The position numbers and the translations under genes are program-made. From Oscillospiraceae bacterium (GTDB taxonomy: Bacteria; Bacillota; Clostridia; Oscillospirales; Oscillospiraceae), in assembly GCA_015068425.1 (NCBI GenBank), contig SVKK01000010.1, positions 1-64,000 of the forward strand: 64,000 bases of DNA, given 5' to 3'. Positions 43,969 through 54,200 of this stretch are shown here, piece by piece; position 1 is the stretch's first letter; each line of letters begins with the position of its first letter. The notes below the pieces were generated by a model that was not told the DNA's origin, did no database searches, and was given only the letters and a program-made list of their open reading frames with translations.

Positions 43969-46900
43969 TCAGCTTGCTATTGTCTTTTCTGCTTCTTCGA
44001 GATCAACAGCAAGGATACTGGTAACACCCTTTTCCTGCATGGTTACGCCGTAGAGCATATCGGATTCTTCCATTGTTGCGCGGTGATGGGTGATGACTAT
44101 GAACTGAATTTTTTCTGCCATGGAGCGCATATAGTCTGCATAACGGGCAACATTGGCCTCATCAAGGGCAGCGTCAATCTCATCCATAACGCAGAAGGGC
44201 GTGGGACGCACCTTCATAATAGCAAAGTAAAGAGCAATTGCAACAAAGCTCTTTTCTCCGCCGGAGAGAAGACTTATGTTTGTTACCGCCTTGCCGGGGG
44301 GCTGCACCTTTATTCCTATGCCGCAGCCCAGAGGATCCTCTGGGTCTTCAAGCTCCAATGCGGCCTTGCCGCCGCCAAAAAGTTCCAGAAATACAGTGCG
44401 GAATTTTTCTTCGATGGCCTTAAACTCACGAAGGAAAATCTCCTTCATCTCCCCTGTAATATCCCCTATTATCTTCTGCAGCTCTTTTTTTGCCTTTTCA
44501 ACATCATCACGCTGAGAGGCAAGGAACTCATATCGCTCGCTGACCCGCTCATATTCCTCTATAGCGCCCACATTTACATTGCCGAGACGGCTTATCTCAC
44601 GCTTGAGCTCACTGATACGCTTTGTGGCAGCAGGCATATCATCAACAGCCTTACTAAGCTGGGCTGCAGCGCTGCGGCTGAGCTGATAGCTATCCCAAAG
44701 CTTGTCCAGAATCTGCTTTTCTTCCATTTCTGCGGCATCGCGTCTGTTTTCAAAGCGGGAGCAACGAAGCTGCATCTCATTAATATCACGGTTTTTATCC
44801 TGAGCTGCCTTCTCGCTTTTGGTACGCTTGCCTTCAAGCTCCATACGGAGATTATTGTACTCGGCTATTGCTGCCTTATGCTCTTCGCATTTGCCTCGAA
44901 GAGATGCAAGACGCTCCTCTCTGGAGCTTATCTCCGCCTTTATATCCTCGCTGCGAAGCCTTATCTCCTCAATGGACACAATACGGCTCTCACTGTCTCC
45001 GGAGATGGCCGCAATAAGCTCTTCAAGGCTTTCAGCAGAACGGACAGTGGCTTCGCGCTCTGCTGCGAGAGACGCACTTTCTGCGTGAAGGGCAGATATG
45101 CGTTCGGAAATGCTCTCACGTTTAAGCTCGAAATCCTCGTGCCCGGCACTGAGTGTGCTTATTTCGCCTTTGAGCTGTTCAAGTCGTTTTTCCTGCAAGG
45201 CAAGAGCAGCCTTTTCGCTCCCCTGCCTGAGTTCGTTATCCTTCTTCCGTCCTGAAAGACCTGCTCTCTCATTTTCAAGTATCTCAATACTGTCATCAAG
45301 AGCGCTCTGCATCATTTTAAGACGCTCAGCATTGCTGTCCGTACGGCGGAATTCCTCAGCGGCCCCATTGAGTTCTGCAGAAGCCACCTGAAGTTCATAT
45401 CTTGCCTTTTCAAGCTCGCGGCTGGCTGCAGAAAGCTCATCGGCCTGCTTTTCCTCTTCTGCCGATAGACGGACAAGCTTATCCTTAAGAGACTTCAACT
45501 CATTGGCTCTTGAAAGTATACCCACATTCTTGGCAGAAGAGCCACCGGTCATTGAACCGCCTGCATTTATCATCTGGCCGTCAAGGGTGACTATTCTCAG
45601 GCTGTTCCCGTTTTTGCGCGAAATTCTTACGGCATCGGCAAGAGTCTCAACAACAACGGTGCGACCAAGAAGGTTGGCAACCAGAGCCTTATACTTCTCA
45701 TCACTGTTTACAAGCTGACTGGCTACAGCCACAAAGCCCTCTTCTCCGGAAGGAAGCTTGCTGAGACTGTTGGGCTTAACTGTATCAAGAGGAATGAAGG
45801 TGGTGCGGCCACCGTCGCTGCGCTTGAGCATTTCGATGGCGGCTTTTCCCACATCCTGACTTTCCACAACAATGTTCTGCATTGCGGCGCCAAGGGCTGT
45901 TTCTATAGCAACGGTATATTTATCAGCAACGCTGATAAGACCGGCAACAGGTCCGTGAATTCCCTTTAAGGTACCGTGGGTACGGGCACGCATAACATTC
46001 TTGACAGCTTTTCCGAGACCTTCAAACTCCTGCTCAAGCTCAGTGAGCAGCTTTATGCGTCCTTCGGTGCTGCGCTTTTCAACGCTGAGCCTATTGAGTT
46101 TTTCAGTCAGCTCCTGAACTTTTCTCTCGCGGCCGCCCATAAGCATGCGGTGACCGTTGATAACATTATTTACCTCGTTATAGCGCTCTTCCGCTTTTTC
46201 CGCTTCTCTGCGAGCCTGATGATAGTTTTCAGAAACCTCGTCATAGCGTCTTTCAGCATCTTCTATATCCGCAGCAATGGTGGTAAAGCGCTCTTCAATC
46301 TCCTTTGCTCTGTCGGCAAGCTGGGCAATGGTTGCCCTGTGGCCGGCAGCAGCTTCGTTTGCCTCGTTTTCGGAGGCAATAAGGCGGCTGAGTTCCTGCT
46401 GATTAACATCGCTCTCTGCCGCAAGAGCCTGGGCTTCACGCTCTGCAGCGCGTATTGACAGCTGTTTTTCAGCAAGTTCAAGGTCTATAGCACCAACTCT
46501 TTCTCTATGGACCTGAGCCTGGGAGCGTATGCTCTCTGATCTTTCAGACTGCTCATCTATCTCACTGTAGAGCCGCTCAACAGTCTCCTCATTATGACGA
46601 AGATTTGTCTTTAAAACAGCGATTGCGTTTTCACACTCCGCTGCGTAGGACTCCTCTTCGGAAAGACGCTGGCGCTCACGCTCCGTATCCATGTCACACT
46701 CGCGCATTTTGTCGGTGAAATTATCGTTGGCGGCATAGAGCTCGTCCAGTTCACGCTGAGAACGAGCAAGCTCAAGCTTGGCTTCTTCAAGGTCTTTGGA
46801 TGCTCTCTCGCTCTTTTTGCGGCACTCATCCAGTTCCTGCATCCACACATTTATTTCAAGCTCGCGCTGCTCATCACGGAGAACAAGATATTTTTTGGCA

Positions 46901-47532
46901 GTTTCTGCCTGCTTTTTGAGAGGAACGACCTGCATCTCCAGCTCATCAATCTTGTCGTTGATGCGCACAAGATTTTCATCTGTACGCGCAAGCTTGCGCT
47001 CCGCCTCCTCTTTGCGGTAGCGATAGCGTGAAATGCCCGCGGCTTCCTCAAAAATCTCCCGGCGGTCAGTGCTTTTTGCAGAGACTATCTCCGCGATTCG
47101 CCCCTGTCCGATGACACTATAGCCGTCGCGTCCGAGACCTGTATCCATGAGAAGAGCCGTGATGTCCTTCAATCTCACGGACTCACGGTTGAGATAATAT
47201 TCACTTTCACCGTTTCTGTAATAACGGCGGGAAATGGTAACTTCCGGAGCGTCAATATCAAAGGTGCCTCCGGAGTTATCAAGAATAAGGCTCACCTGCG
47301 CAAAACCTAAGGGGCTGCGCTTTTCGGTGCCGCCAAAAATAACGTCCTCCATTTTTCCGCCGCGCAGAGTTTTACTGCGCTGCTCACCCATAACCCAAAG
47401 CATAGCATCGGAGATATTGCTCTTTCCGCTGCCGTTGGGTCCTACAATGGCCGTTATATCTTTTTCAAAGTTAATCACGGTTTTATCCGCAAAGGACTTA
47501 AAACCCTGAATCTCTATAGCCTTTAAATACAA
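43969..47532 (-). CDS. smc: Chromosome segregation protein SMC
   Basis: Chromosome-organising ATPase. 1187 residues. Walker A GPNGSGKS (31-38), two long coiled coils rich in Glu/Ala/Arg, a hinge around 505-650 with HGPVAGLISV, and C-terminal LLSGGEKSFVAIALYFA followed by Walker B VMDEIDAALDEANV. The start is TTG at 47532: AAGGAG lies eight bases upstream and the protein then begins MYLKAIEIQGFKSFA like other SMCs. An upstream ATG at 47565 has no ribosome site. Confidence 0.97.
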   Translation of the reverse strand: MYLKAIEIQGFKSFADKTVINFEKDITAIVGPNGSGKSNISDAMLWVMGEQRSKTLRGGKMEDVIFGGTEKRSPLGFAQVSLILDNSGGTFDIDAPEVTISRRYYRNGESEYYLNRESVRLKDITALLMDTGLGRDGYSVIGQGRIAEIVSAKSTDRREIFEEAAGISRYRYRKEEAERKLARTDENLVRINDKIDELEMQVVPLKKQAETAKKYLVLRDEQRELEINVWMQELDECRKKSERASKDLEEAKLELARSQRELDELYAANDNFTDKMRECDMDTERERQRLSEEESYAAECENAIAVLKTNLRHNEETVERLYSEIDEQSERSESIRSQAQVHRERVGAIDLELAEKQLSIRAAEREAQALAAESDVNQQELSRLIASENEANEAAAGHRATIAQLADRAKEIEERFTTIAADIEDAERRYDEVSENYHQARREAEKAEERYNEVNNVINGHRMLMGGRERKVQELTEKLNRLSVEKRSTEGRIKLLTELEQEFEGLGKAVKNVMRARTHGTLKGIHGPVAGLISVADKYTVAIETALGAAMQNIVVESQDVGKAAIEMLKRSDGGRTTFIPLDTVKPNSLSKLPSGEEGFVAVASQLVNSDEKYKALVANLLGRTVVVETLADAVRISRKNGNSLRIVTLDGQMINAGGSMTGGSSAKNVGILSRANELKSLKDKLVRLSAEEEKQADELSAASRELEKARYELQVASAELNGAAEEFRRTDSNAERLKMMQSALDDSIEILENERAGLSGRKKDNELRQGSEKAALALQEKRLEQLKGEISTLSAGHEDFELKRESISERISALHAESASLAAEREATVRSAESLEELIAAISGDSESRIVSIEEIRLRSEDIKAEISSREERLASLRGKCEEHKAAIAEYNNLRMELEGKRTKSEKAAQDKNRDINEMQLRCSRFENRRDAAEMEEKQILDKLWDSYQLSRSAAAQLSKAVDDMPAATKRISELKREISRLGNVNVGAIEEYERVSERYEFLASQRDDVEKAKKELQKIIGDITGEMKEIFLREFKAIEEKFRTVFLELFGGGKAALELEDPEDPLGCGIGIKVQPPGKAVTNISLLSGGEKSFVAIALYFAIMKVRPTPFCVMDEIDAALDEANVARYADYMRSMAEKIQFIVITHHRATMEESDMLYGVTMQEKGVTSILAVDLEEAEKTIAS

Positions 47533-47586
47533 TTTCTGCACTCCTTGTTGTGGACAGATGGCCACAATAATACAAAATAGAGTATA

Positions 47587-48600
47587 TTACAAAATATCTT
47601 CTTTTGCAACGAAATCCACGAGAATTTCTCCGATTTCAACATCCGCACTTTTTACAGTCAGTTTTTCAAGAGAAAATTCCTTAGTTAACGCAATAATATT
47701 ACTGCGTTTTTGACCTATCATCTGGGACAGGCAGGAGGAGTTCACGCGCAGAATAACGCTTTCTCCCGCCTTTACCCCACGAAGCAATTCACGGGCTTTT
47801 TTCAAAAGCACACGGCTTTTGACAATCTCTCCGAGAGCAGGATGATATGCTCCGCCCAAAGCGTCTCCCCCGCTCAGCTCATCACTGGGATTGAGTCCAA
47901 GCCTGATAACAGGAATGCCCGCTCTTTCAAATATGGGAAGAATCTCAGCACAAACCTCAGCCGCAGCTTCAACGCTGTGCTCTTCATATTCCCCTTCCCT
48001 CCACATATCTGCAAGGACAGTATCGCGAATTATAACAGTCGGATATATCCGAACTGCATCAGGCTTGACAGCGGCAATTTTCTCCGCGCTGAGAATATCC
48101 TTTCCCATATCGGAACCGGGAAGCCCGGTCATCATCTGCAGCACAAGGAAAAATCCTCTGTCCTTAATCATTTTTGCAGCCTTTTCCGTATCCTCAGCGG
48201 TATGCCCACGCCAGGATGCGGAAAGAACACTATTCACCATAGATTGACTTCCAAGCTCTATGGTTCTTACACCCTTCTCCCAAAGCAATGAGAGAATATC
48301 ATCGTTTATTGCATCGGGGCGGGCTGAAACTCTAATTGAGCAAATTCTCCCATCCCCAATATATGGAGCAGCGGCATCCAATAGCGCGCACTGCTCATCT
48401 TTTGCGATTGCCGTAAAGGAACCGCCATAAAATGCCAGTTCCGCATTTTGACACTTTGGAAGAGCCTCCTCCACAGCCTTTACAACATCATCGGGACAAG
48501 CAGGCAAAAGGCTGCCCGAAATGCGCTTCTGATTACAGAAAACGCAGTCGTGGGGGCAGCCCAAATGAGGTATGAACACGGGTATAATGCTTTTTCTCAT
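47587..48600 (-). CDS. Elp3-like radical SAM protein
   Basis: 337 residues. Cluster motif CPHDCVFCNQ (Cys15, Cys19, Cys22), then AFYGGSFTAI and ARPDAIN, like the radical SAM half of Elp3 without the acetyltransferase half. The rnc-radical SAM-smc order recurs in Clostridia. Its target is not known, but tRNA or another RNA is plausible. It starts at the last base of rnc's stop. Confidence 0.88.
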   Translation of the reverse strand: MRKSIIPVFIPHLGCPHDCVFCNQKRISGSLLPACPDDVVKAVEEALPKCQNAELAFYGGSFTAIAKDEQCALLDAAAPYIGDGRICSIRVSARPDAINDDILSLLWEKGVRTIELGSQSMVNSVLSASWRGHTAEDTEKAAKMIKDRGFFLVLQMMTGLPGSDMGKDILSAEKIAAVKPDAVRIYPTVIIRDTVLADMWREGEYEEHSVEAAAEVCAEILPIFERAGIPVIRLGLNPSDELSGGDALGGAYHPALGEIVKSRVLLKKARELLRGVKAGESVILRVNSSCLSQMIGQKRSNIIALTKEFSLEKLTVKSADVEIGEILVDFVAKEDIL

Positions 48601-49271
48601 TACTCGTCCTTCAGTTCTTCCAAGGCTTTTGAAGCGGCATTTTGCTCCGCTTCCTTCTTAGTTCTTCCCTGACCCTGACCTATCATCTCTCCGTTGAGAT
48701 AAACAGCAGCGCAGAAAACTTTCATATGGTCGGGACCGCTTTCGCTGAGCATCTCGTAGCTGAGGCTTTGACCGTGGAACCTCTGGACAAGCTCCTGCAG
48801 CCGGGTTTTATAGTCTCCGCCAGCTGTGGTTCCCAGGTTCTCCAACTTGGGAAGAATATGGTCATCCACGAATTTTTTTGCTACCTCGAAACCTCCGTCT
48901 ATGTAAAGAGCGGCAATAACAGCTTCAACACAGTCGGCTAGAATACTGGGGCGCTCCCGGCCTCCGGTGAGAGCCTCACCCTTGCCGAGCCGGAGATATT
49001 TACCGAATTCAAGTTTATCGGCAACCTCCCACAGACTCTGCTCGCATACAAGTTCCGCTCTCATCCGGGTCATTTTTCCCTCCGGAAGATTGGGAAAAGT
49101 GCGGTAAAGATGCATAGCTACAACCATTCCCAAAACGCTGTCGCCGATGAATTCCAGGCGCTCGTTGCTCTGGCAACGGTGCTCATTGGCATAAGACGAA
49201 TGAGTAAGGGCTGTTACTATCAGCTCTTTGTCATTGAAGCTGTAATTCAGTTTTTTCTGAAGCTCCTTCAC
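48600..49271 (-). CDS. rnc: Ribonuclease III
   Basis: Cuts double-stranded RNA in rRNA processing. 223 residues. The signature NERLEFIGDSVLGM (Glu40, Asp44) is in the catalytic domain, and a dsRNA-binding domain follows at about 155-223 (DYKTRLQELVQRFHG, GRTKKEAEQNAASKAL). Part of acpP-rnc-radical SAM-smc-ftsY. Confidence 0.96.
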   Translation of the reverse strand: MKELQKKLNYSFNDKELIVTALTHSSYANEHRCQSNERLEFIGDSVLGMVVAMHLYRTFPNLPEGKMTRMRAELVCEQSLWEVADKLEFGKYLRLGKGEALTGGRERPSILADCVEAVIAALYIDGGFEVAKKFVDDHILPKLENLGTTAGGDYKTRLQELVQRFHGQSLSYEMLSESGPDHMKVFCAAVYLNGEMIGQGQGRTKKEAEQNAASKALEELKDE

Positions 49272-49311
49272 GAACTTTTCCCTCCTATAAAGCTAAGAGC
49301 TATTTTTTTGC

Positions 49312-49545
49312 TCAGGCTATGCTGCGCGCAACAAAGTCAACAAGGTCGCTGACAGTGCGGATACCCTTAACATCATCTTCTCCCATTTCGTCGAGGCTGT
49401 ATTCATCTTCAATGGCAATGCTCAGCTCAACAAGGTCAAGGGAATCTGCGTTCAGATCTTCGAAAATATCGGTGTCCATAGTGATCTCTTCGGCGGGAAG
49501 GCCAAACTGCTCTGCAATAATTGCTCTGATGGTTTCAAAAATCAT
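49312..49545 (-). CDS. acpP: Acyl carrier protein
   Basis: Carries fatty acyl chains on phosphopantetheine. 77 residues from the second ATG; the attachment Ser35 lies in the ADSLD motif. An ATG two codons earlier (49551) is only three bases after AAAGG, so the second is preferred. Downstream of plsX. Confidence 0.95.
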   Translation of the reverse strand: MIFETIRAIIAEQFGLPAEEITMDTDIFEDLNADSLDLVELSIAIEDEYSLDEMGEDDVKGIRTVSDLVDFVARSIA

Positions 49546-49572
49546 GATCATTTTCCTTTCATAGCAAAAAAT

Positions 49573-50592
49573 TTATTCACTGCGAAGTTTCATATGTTCA
49601 ATGTTATCAGCAATCTTACCGCTGATATCATTTTCAACAATACTGATGGCCTGCATAACGGCACTGCGAATAGCTCTGGCATTGGAACTGCCATGAGCCT
49701 TTATGACGGGCTTTGTTATGCCGAGGAACGGAGTTCCTCCAACCTCATTGGGGTCAAGAAGGCTCTTGATTGCACCTATATCCTTCTTGATAACAAGAGC
49801 TGCCAGCTTGTTTTTCATGCTGCAGAGCATAACGCTCTTTATCTTCTTCATAAGGAATTTTGCAGTTCCCTCAATGCTCTTCATAAGAATATTGCCGGTA
49901 AAACCGTCGGTAACGATAACATCAACCTTGCCGGTGAACACATCACCGCCTTCAATATTGCCAATGAAATTAATACGGCCTTCCTCGTGAGCTTCCCGCA
50001 GAAGAGCATGAGTTTCCTTGCAAAGATCTGTGCCCTTGGTATCCTCGCTGCCGTTATTGAGCAGACCGACACGGGGATTTTCAACGCCACTGATAGCAGA
50101 GGCATAGAAGGAACCCATATATGCAAACTGCAGCAGATATTCCGATGTGCAGTCTACATTTGCTCCGCAATCTATCAGCACAACGCCCTTATCTCCGTTG
50201 GGTATAACGGGACAGAAGCATGCACGGCGAATACCGCGTATACGTTTTACTATCAGTGTTGCTCCGGTAAGCAGAGCTCCGGTGCTGCCTGCGGAAATAA
50301 AGGCATCTCCCTCAGCCTTGCTGAGAAGATTGAGGCCGACAGTCATGGAGCTGTCCTTTTTTCTCCGACAGGCCATTGAAGGTTCATCGTGCATATCCAC
50401 AACCTCGGTGGCATTCACAACGGAGATATGAGAATTGCCCGCTCCGCCATATTCGGCAAGGCATTCGCGTACCTTCTCCTCAATGCCCACAAGTATTATG
50501 TCAACTCCGAATTCCTTCTGAGCTTCAACGGCTCCCTTGACGATTTCAGCAGGAGCATTGTCGCCGCCCATTGCGTCGATTATAATTTTCAT
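49573..50592 (-). CDS. plsX: Phosphate acyltransferase PlsX
   Basis: Converts acyl-ACP to acyl phosphate for phospholipid synthesis. 339 residues with the N-terminal IIIDAMGGDNAP and C-terminal VGGTPFLGITKPVIKAHGSS. ATG at 50592 is preferred over the GTG at 50604. Followed by acpP and rnc, as in Bacillus. Confidence 0.96.
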   Translation of the reverse strand: MKIIIDAMGGDNAPAEIVKGAVEAQKEFGVDIILVGIEEKVRECLAEYGGAGNSHISVVNATEVVDMHDEPSMACRRKKDSSMTVGLNLLSKAEGDAFISAGSTGALLTGATLIVKRIRGIRRACFCPVIPNGDKGVVLIDCGANVDCTSEYLLQFAYMGSFYASAISGVENPRVGLLNNGSEDTKGTDLCKETHALLREAHEEGRINFIGNIEGGDVFTGKVDVIVTDGFTGNILMKSIEGTAKFLMKKIKSVMLCSMKNKLAALVIKKDIGAIKSLLDPNEVGGTPFLGITKPVIKAHGSSNARAIRSAVMQAISIVENDISGKIADNIEHMKLRSE

Positions 50593-50638
50593 TCTCTTTC
50601 CCACTTTCTTTTTAACTGATTTTTATGAGAAGATGGGT

Positions 50639-51952
50639 CTATATCTTTTTTTCTTCCCTGATCTTTTCCAATATCTCAAGGCTTCTTTTGCTTATCTCGG
50701 CATTTTTGTTGCGTTTGCCCTTAACTCTGTAACCGAGAGGGGTGATAATGCCGAAATTTATGTTCATTGGCTGGAAATTGCCGCTGACACTGCCGCCGGA
50801 AACATAGAGTCCGAGAGCACCCACTGCGGTTTCCTGTGGGAAATCAACAGCCTCTTCGCCAAGAAGTCGTCTTGCAGTTTCTATTCCCACAAGCAGACCG
50901 CTGGCGCAGGACTCCACATAACCCTCAACACCCGTCATCTGTCCGGCAAAGGAAATTCTCGGCTCATTTTTCAGCCTGTAGTAGCGGTCCAATAATGTTG
51001 GGGAGTTGAGATAAGTGTTGCGGTGCATAACGCCGTAGCGGACAAATTCCGCGTTTTTCAATGCGGGTATCATGGAGAAAACTCTCTTCTGCTCGGGGAA
51101 TCTCAGATGGGTCTGGAAGCCAACTATGTTATAAATTGTTCCCTCCGCATTATCTCTGCGAAGCTGAACAACGGCGTAGTTTTCCTTCCCATTTCTTGGG
51201 TCTATAAGACCGACAGGCTTCAGCGGTCCGAAACGGAGAGTATCCTCTCCCCTTCTTGCCATAACCTCAACGGGCATACAGCCTTCGAAAACGCCGCCAT
51301 CATCAAAGCCGTGAACAGCCGCCTCCTCGGCGGAGCAAAGCTCGCGCCAGAAGGCAAGGTACTCTTCCTTGTCCATGGGACAGTTGATGTAGTCCGCTGT
51401 TCCCTTGTCATAGCGCGATGCATAGAAAGCGCTTTCCATATCAATGCTCTCCAGCATTACGATCGGGGCTGCGGCATCATAGAAATGGAGGTCACTGTCA
51501 GGACAAAGTTCGGCAATCTTCTCTGCCAGTGCGTCACTGGTAAGAGGTCCGGAGGCAATGACAACTTCGCCTTCCGGTATCTCCGTGATTTCCTCCTCAA
51601 CAAGACTTATGTTGGGATGCTTTCTTATATGCTCAGTTACCATTCTGGCATATCCTTCACGGTCAACAGCCAAAGCACCGCCCGCGGGAACGCGGTTGGC
51701 GTCCGCGCACTTCATAATAAGACTGTCCAGTCTTCTAAGTTCCTCCTTGAGAAGCCCCACGGCGTTGGAGAGGTCATCGCCTCTGAAGGAGTTGGAGCAG
51801 ACAAGCTCCGCGAAATCATTGGAAACATGAGCAGGCGTTTTTTTATGGGGCTTCATCTCGCAAAGACGAACCTTTATTCCCCTTTGCGCCAGCTGCCATG
51901 CACATTCGCATCCTGCAAGTCCTGCGCCGATAACGGTTACAAGCTGTTCCAT
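50639..51952 (-). CDS. trmFO: FADH2/folate-dependent tRNA m5U54 methyltransferase TrmFO
   Basis: Methylates U54 of tRNAs with methylenetetrahydrofolate. 437 residues. FAD-binding GAGLAGCECAW at the N-terminus, CEMKPHKKTPAH, CSNSFRG, and the C-terminal GQMTGVEGYVES. It follows topA closely, the dprA-topA-trmFO order of Bacilli and Clostridia. Confidence 0.96.
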   Translation of the reverse strand: MEQLVTVIGAGLAGCECAWQLAQRGIKVRLCEMKPHKKTPAHVSNDFAELVCSNSFRGDDLSNAVGLLKEELRRLDSLIMKCADANRVPAGGALAVDREGYARMVTEHIRKHPNISLVEEEITEIPEGEVVIASGPLTSDALAEKIAELCPDSDLHFYDAAAPIVMLESIDMESAFYASRYDKGTADYINCPMDKEEYLAFWRELCSAEEAAVHGFDDGGVFEGCMPVEVMARRGEDTLRFGPLKPVGLIDPRNGKENYAVVQLRRDNAEGTIYNIVGFQTHLRFPEQKRVFSMIPALKNAEFVRYGVMHRNTYLNSPTLLDRYYRLKNEPRISFAGQMTGVEGYVESCASGLLVGIETARRLLGEEAVDFPQETAVGALGLYVSGGSVSGNFQPMNINFGIITPLGYRVKGKRNKNAEISKRSLEILEKIREEKKI

Positions 51953-51955
51953 ATC

Positions 51956-54190
51956 TTACTCCTTGGCTGCGCTGCTTTTTCTGCCACGCTTTGCAGCAGG
52001 CTTTTTGGCAGTGCTTTTCTTTGCGCCGCTCTTCTTGCTCTCGACAGCATCACCCTCGCCGTCAGCGGTCTTTTTCTTATAACCTCTCTGATCCTCGGGA
52101 AGGAAGGCGGAGCACTCTTCATTTATGCAGAAGGGCTTTTTCTTACCCTTTCCCGCCATCTTAAAGAGAGTTTTTCCGCAGTCCGGGCAATAGTCCTTCA
52201 CAGGAACACTCCATGTCATAAAACCGCAGTTAGCTCCCTTTTCGCAGGCATAGTAGGTATATCCGTTCTTGCTGGTTCGTTTGAGTATGCGGCTGCCGCA
52301 CTTGGGGCATTTGCCGGGCATCTCTATAACCAAGGGCTTTGTAAATGTGCACTCGGGGAAGCCGGGACAGGCCAGGAAACGACCGAAGCGACCGTTTTTC
52401 ACAACCATCTGCTTTCCGCAGACATCGCAAAGCTCTTCGCTGACTTCATCGGGAACTTTGAGGTGCTTGCCCTCAAGAGCCTTTTCTGCACTTTCCAGTT
52501 CCTCGTCAAAATTGCCGTAGAATTCCCGAAGAACGCTCTTCCAGTTCTTGTCGCCGGACTCTATCTCATCAAGGCTGTCCTCCATACGGGCAGTAAACTT
52601 AAGATCAACAATGTCCTTGAAATAGTCACCCATAAGAGTGTTGACTACCTCGCCAAGAGGGGTAGGTTTAAGGTAGCGTCCTTCCTTCACCACATACTCA
52701 CGGCTTGTGATAGTTCCAATGGTGGGAGCATAGGTAGAGGGACGTCCAATTCCCTTTTCCTCAAGAGCCCTGATTAGGGTGGCCTCAGTGTAGCGGGAAG
52801 GAGGCTGGGTGAAACGCTGCTCCTTGGCAAAACCAGTGGCAGATACAGTCTCGCCCTCACTAAGATTGGGCAGAGGCTTTCTTATATCGTTTGTCTCCTC
52901 GTCACGGCTTTCCTCATAGAGAGCGGTATAGCCGGGGAACTTCACCTCGGAATGATTGGCGCGGAAAACATGTCCCGCTGCCTCAGCATCGATGACAACA
53001 TTATCATAAACAGCGTTTGCCATCTGGCTTGCGGTGAAACGACCCCATATGAGACGGTAGAGACGATACTGGTCGCCTGTAAGATTTTTCTTCACAAGCT
53101 CGGGAGAAAGATAGATGTTGGAGGGACGTATCGCCTCGTGTGCATCCTGAGCGCCGGCCTTTGTCTTGAAAACACGTGTTTTGGAGGGATAATACTGAGA
53201 GCCGTAATGCTCCAGTATATAGCTCTTTGCGCTTGCGAGAGCTTCCTCGGAAATGCGCAGAGAATCGGTACGCATATATGTGATAAGACCAACTGTGCCG
53301 TATCCGTCAATATCTATTCCTTCATAAAGCTGCTGGGCAACGCTCATAGTGCGCACCGGGGTCATACCCAGACGGCGGGATGCCTCCTGCTGAAGGGTTG
53401 AGGTTATAAAAGGAGGAGAGGGAGAGCGCTGCTTCTCACCGCGCTTGACGGAGTTTATTTCAAAGTTTTTGCCTTCAACGGCACTGAGAACTCTGTTAAC
53501 CTCTTCTTCTGAAGTGAGTTCCAGTTTTTTATCTGCTGTGCCGTGATAGCGGGCAACGAAAGATCCATTATTGGGCGCAATACGCTCGAGATGTGCATCG
53601 AGCAGCCAGTATTCTTCGGCCACAAAATCTCTTATCTCGTTTTCTCTGTCAACAACCATGCGGGTGGCAACAGACTGGACGCGACCTGCGCTAAGGCGGG
53701 GTCTGCCAAGCTTACGCCAAAGCAGCGGAGAGAGCTTGTATCCCACAAGACGGTCAAGAATACGTCTTGCCTGCTGAGCGTCAACAAGATTAAGGTCAAT
53801 GTCGCGGGGAGAGGCTATGCTCTCGGTGACAACCTTCTTGGTTATCTCATTGAAGGTTACGCGGCGAGCCTTTTCATCGCTGAGTTCAAGAAGCTCCTTG
53901 AGATGCCAGGATATAGCTTCGCCTTCACGGTCAGGGTCGGTTGCGAGATATACGGTTTCGGCGCCTTTGGAGCTTTTACGCAGCTCAGCAATGGTGGCCT
54001 CGCGCCCTGCGACGCTCTGATAAAGAGGCTCGAAATCATTATCTATATCCACACCCAGAGTGCTTTTGGGCAGGTCACGAAGATGACCCATTGAGGCGAT
54101 AACTTTGTAATCGCTGCCCAGATATTTCTCTATGGTCCTTGCCTTGGCAGGAGATTCGACGATCACAAGATTCGTCTTTGCTTTTGCCAT
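51956..54190 (-). CDS. topA: DNA topoisomerase I
   Basis: Relaxes negative supercoils. 744 residues. TOPRIM block VESPAKARTIEKYL and ATDPDREGEAIS; catalytic Tyr305 in GLITYMRTDS. Three C-terminal zinc-finger-like modules (CDVCGKQ...CPGFPEC, CPKCGSR...C, CPDCGKT...C) and a basic tail. ATG at 54190 with AGGAA upstream. dprA ends nine bases before it. Confidence 0.97.
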   Translation of the reverse strand: MAKAKTNLVIVESPAKARTIEKYLGSDYKVIASMGHLRDLPKSTLGVDIDNDFEPLYQSVAGREATIAELRKSSKGAETVYLATDPDREGEAISWHLKELLELSDEKARRVTFNEITKKVVTESIASPRDIDLNLVDAQQARRILDRLVGYKLSPLLWRKLGRPRLSAGRVQSVATRMVVDRENEIRDFVAEEYWLLDAHLERIAPNNGSFVARYHGTADKKLELTSEEEVNRVLSAVEGKNFEINSVKRGEKQRSPSPPFITSTLQQEASRRLGMTPVRTMSVAQQLYEGIDIDGYGTVGLITYMRTDSLRISEEALASAKSYILEHYGSQYYPSKTRVFKTKAGAQDAHEAIRPSNIYLSPELVKKNLTGDQYRLYRLIWGRFTASQMANAVYDNVVIDAEAAGHVFRANHSEVKFPGYTALYEESRDEETNDIRKPLPNLSEGETVSATGFAKEQRFTQPPSRYTEATLIRALEEKGIGRPSTYAPTIGTITSREYVVKEGRYLKPTPLGEVVNTLMGDYFKDIVDLKFTARMEDSLDEIESGDKNWKSVLREFYGNFDEELESAEKALEGKHLKVPDEVSEELCDVCGKQMVVKNGRFGRFLACPGFPECTFTKPLVIEMPGKCPKCGSRILKRTSKNGYTYYACEKGANCGFMTWSVPVKDYCPDCGKTLFKMAGKGKKKPFCINEECSAFLPEDQRGYKKKTADGEGDAVESKKSGAKKSTAKKPAAKRGRKSSAAKE

Positions 54191-54200
54191 TTTCAATTCC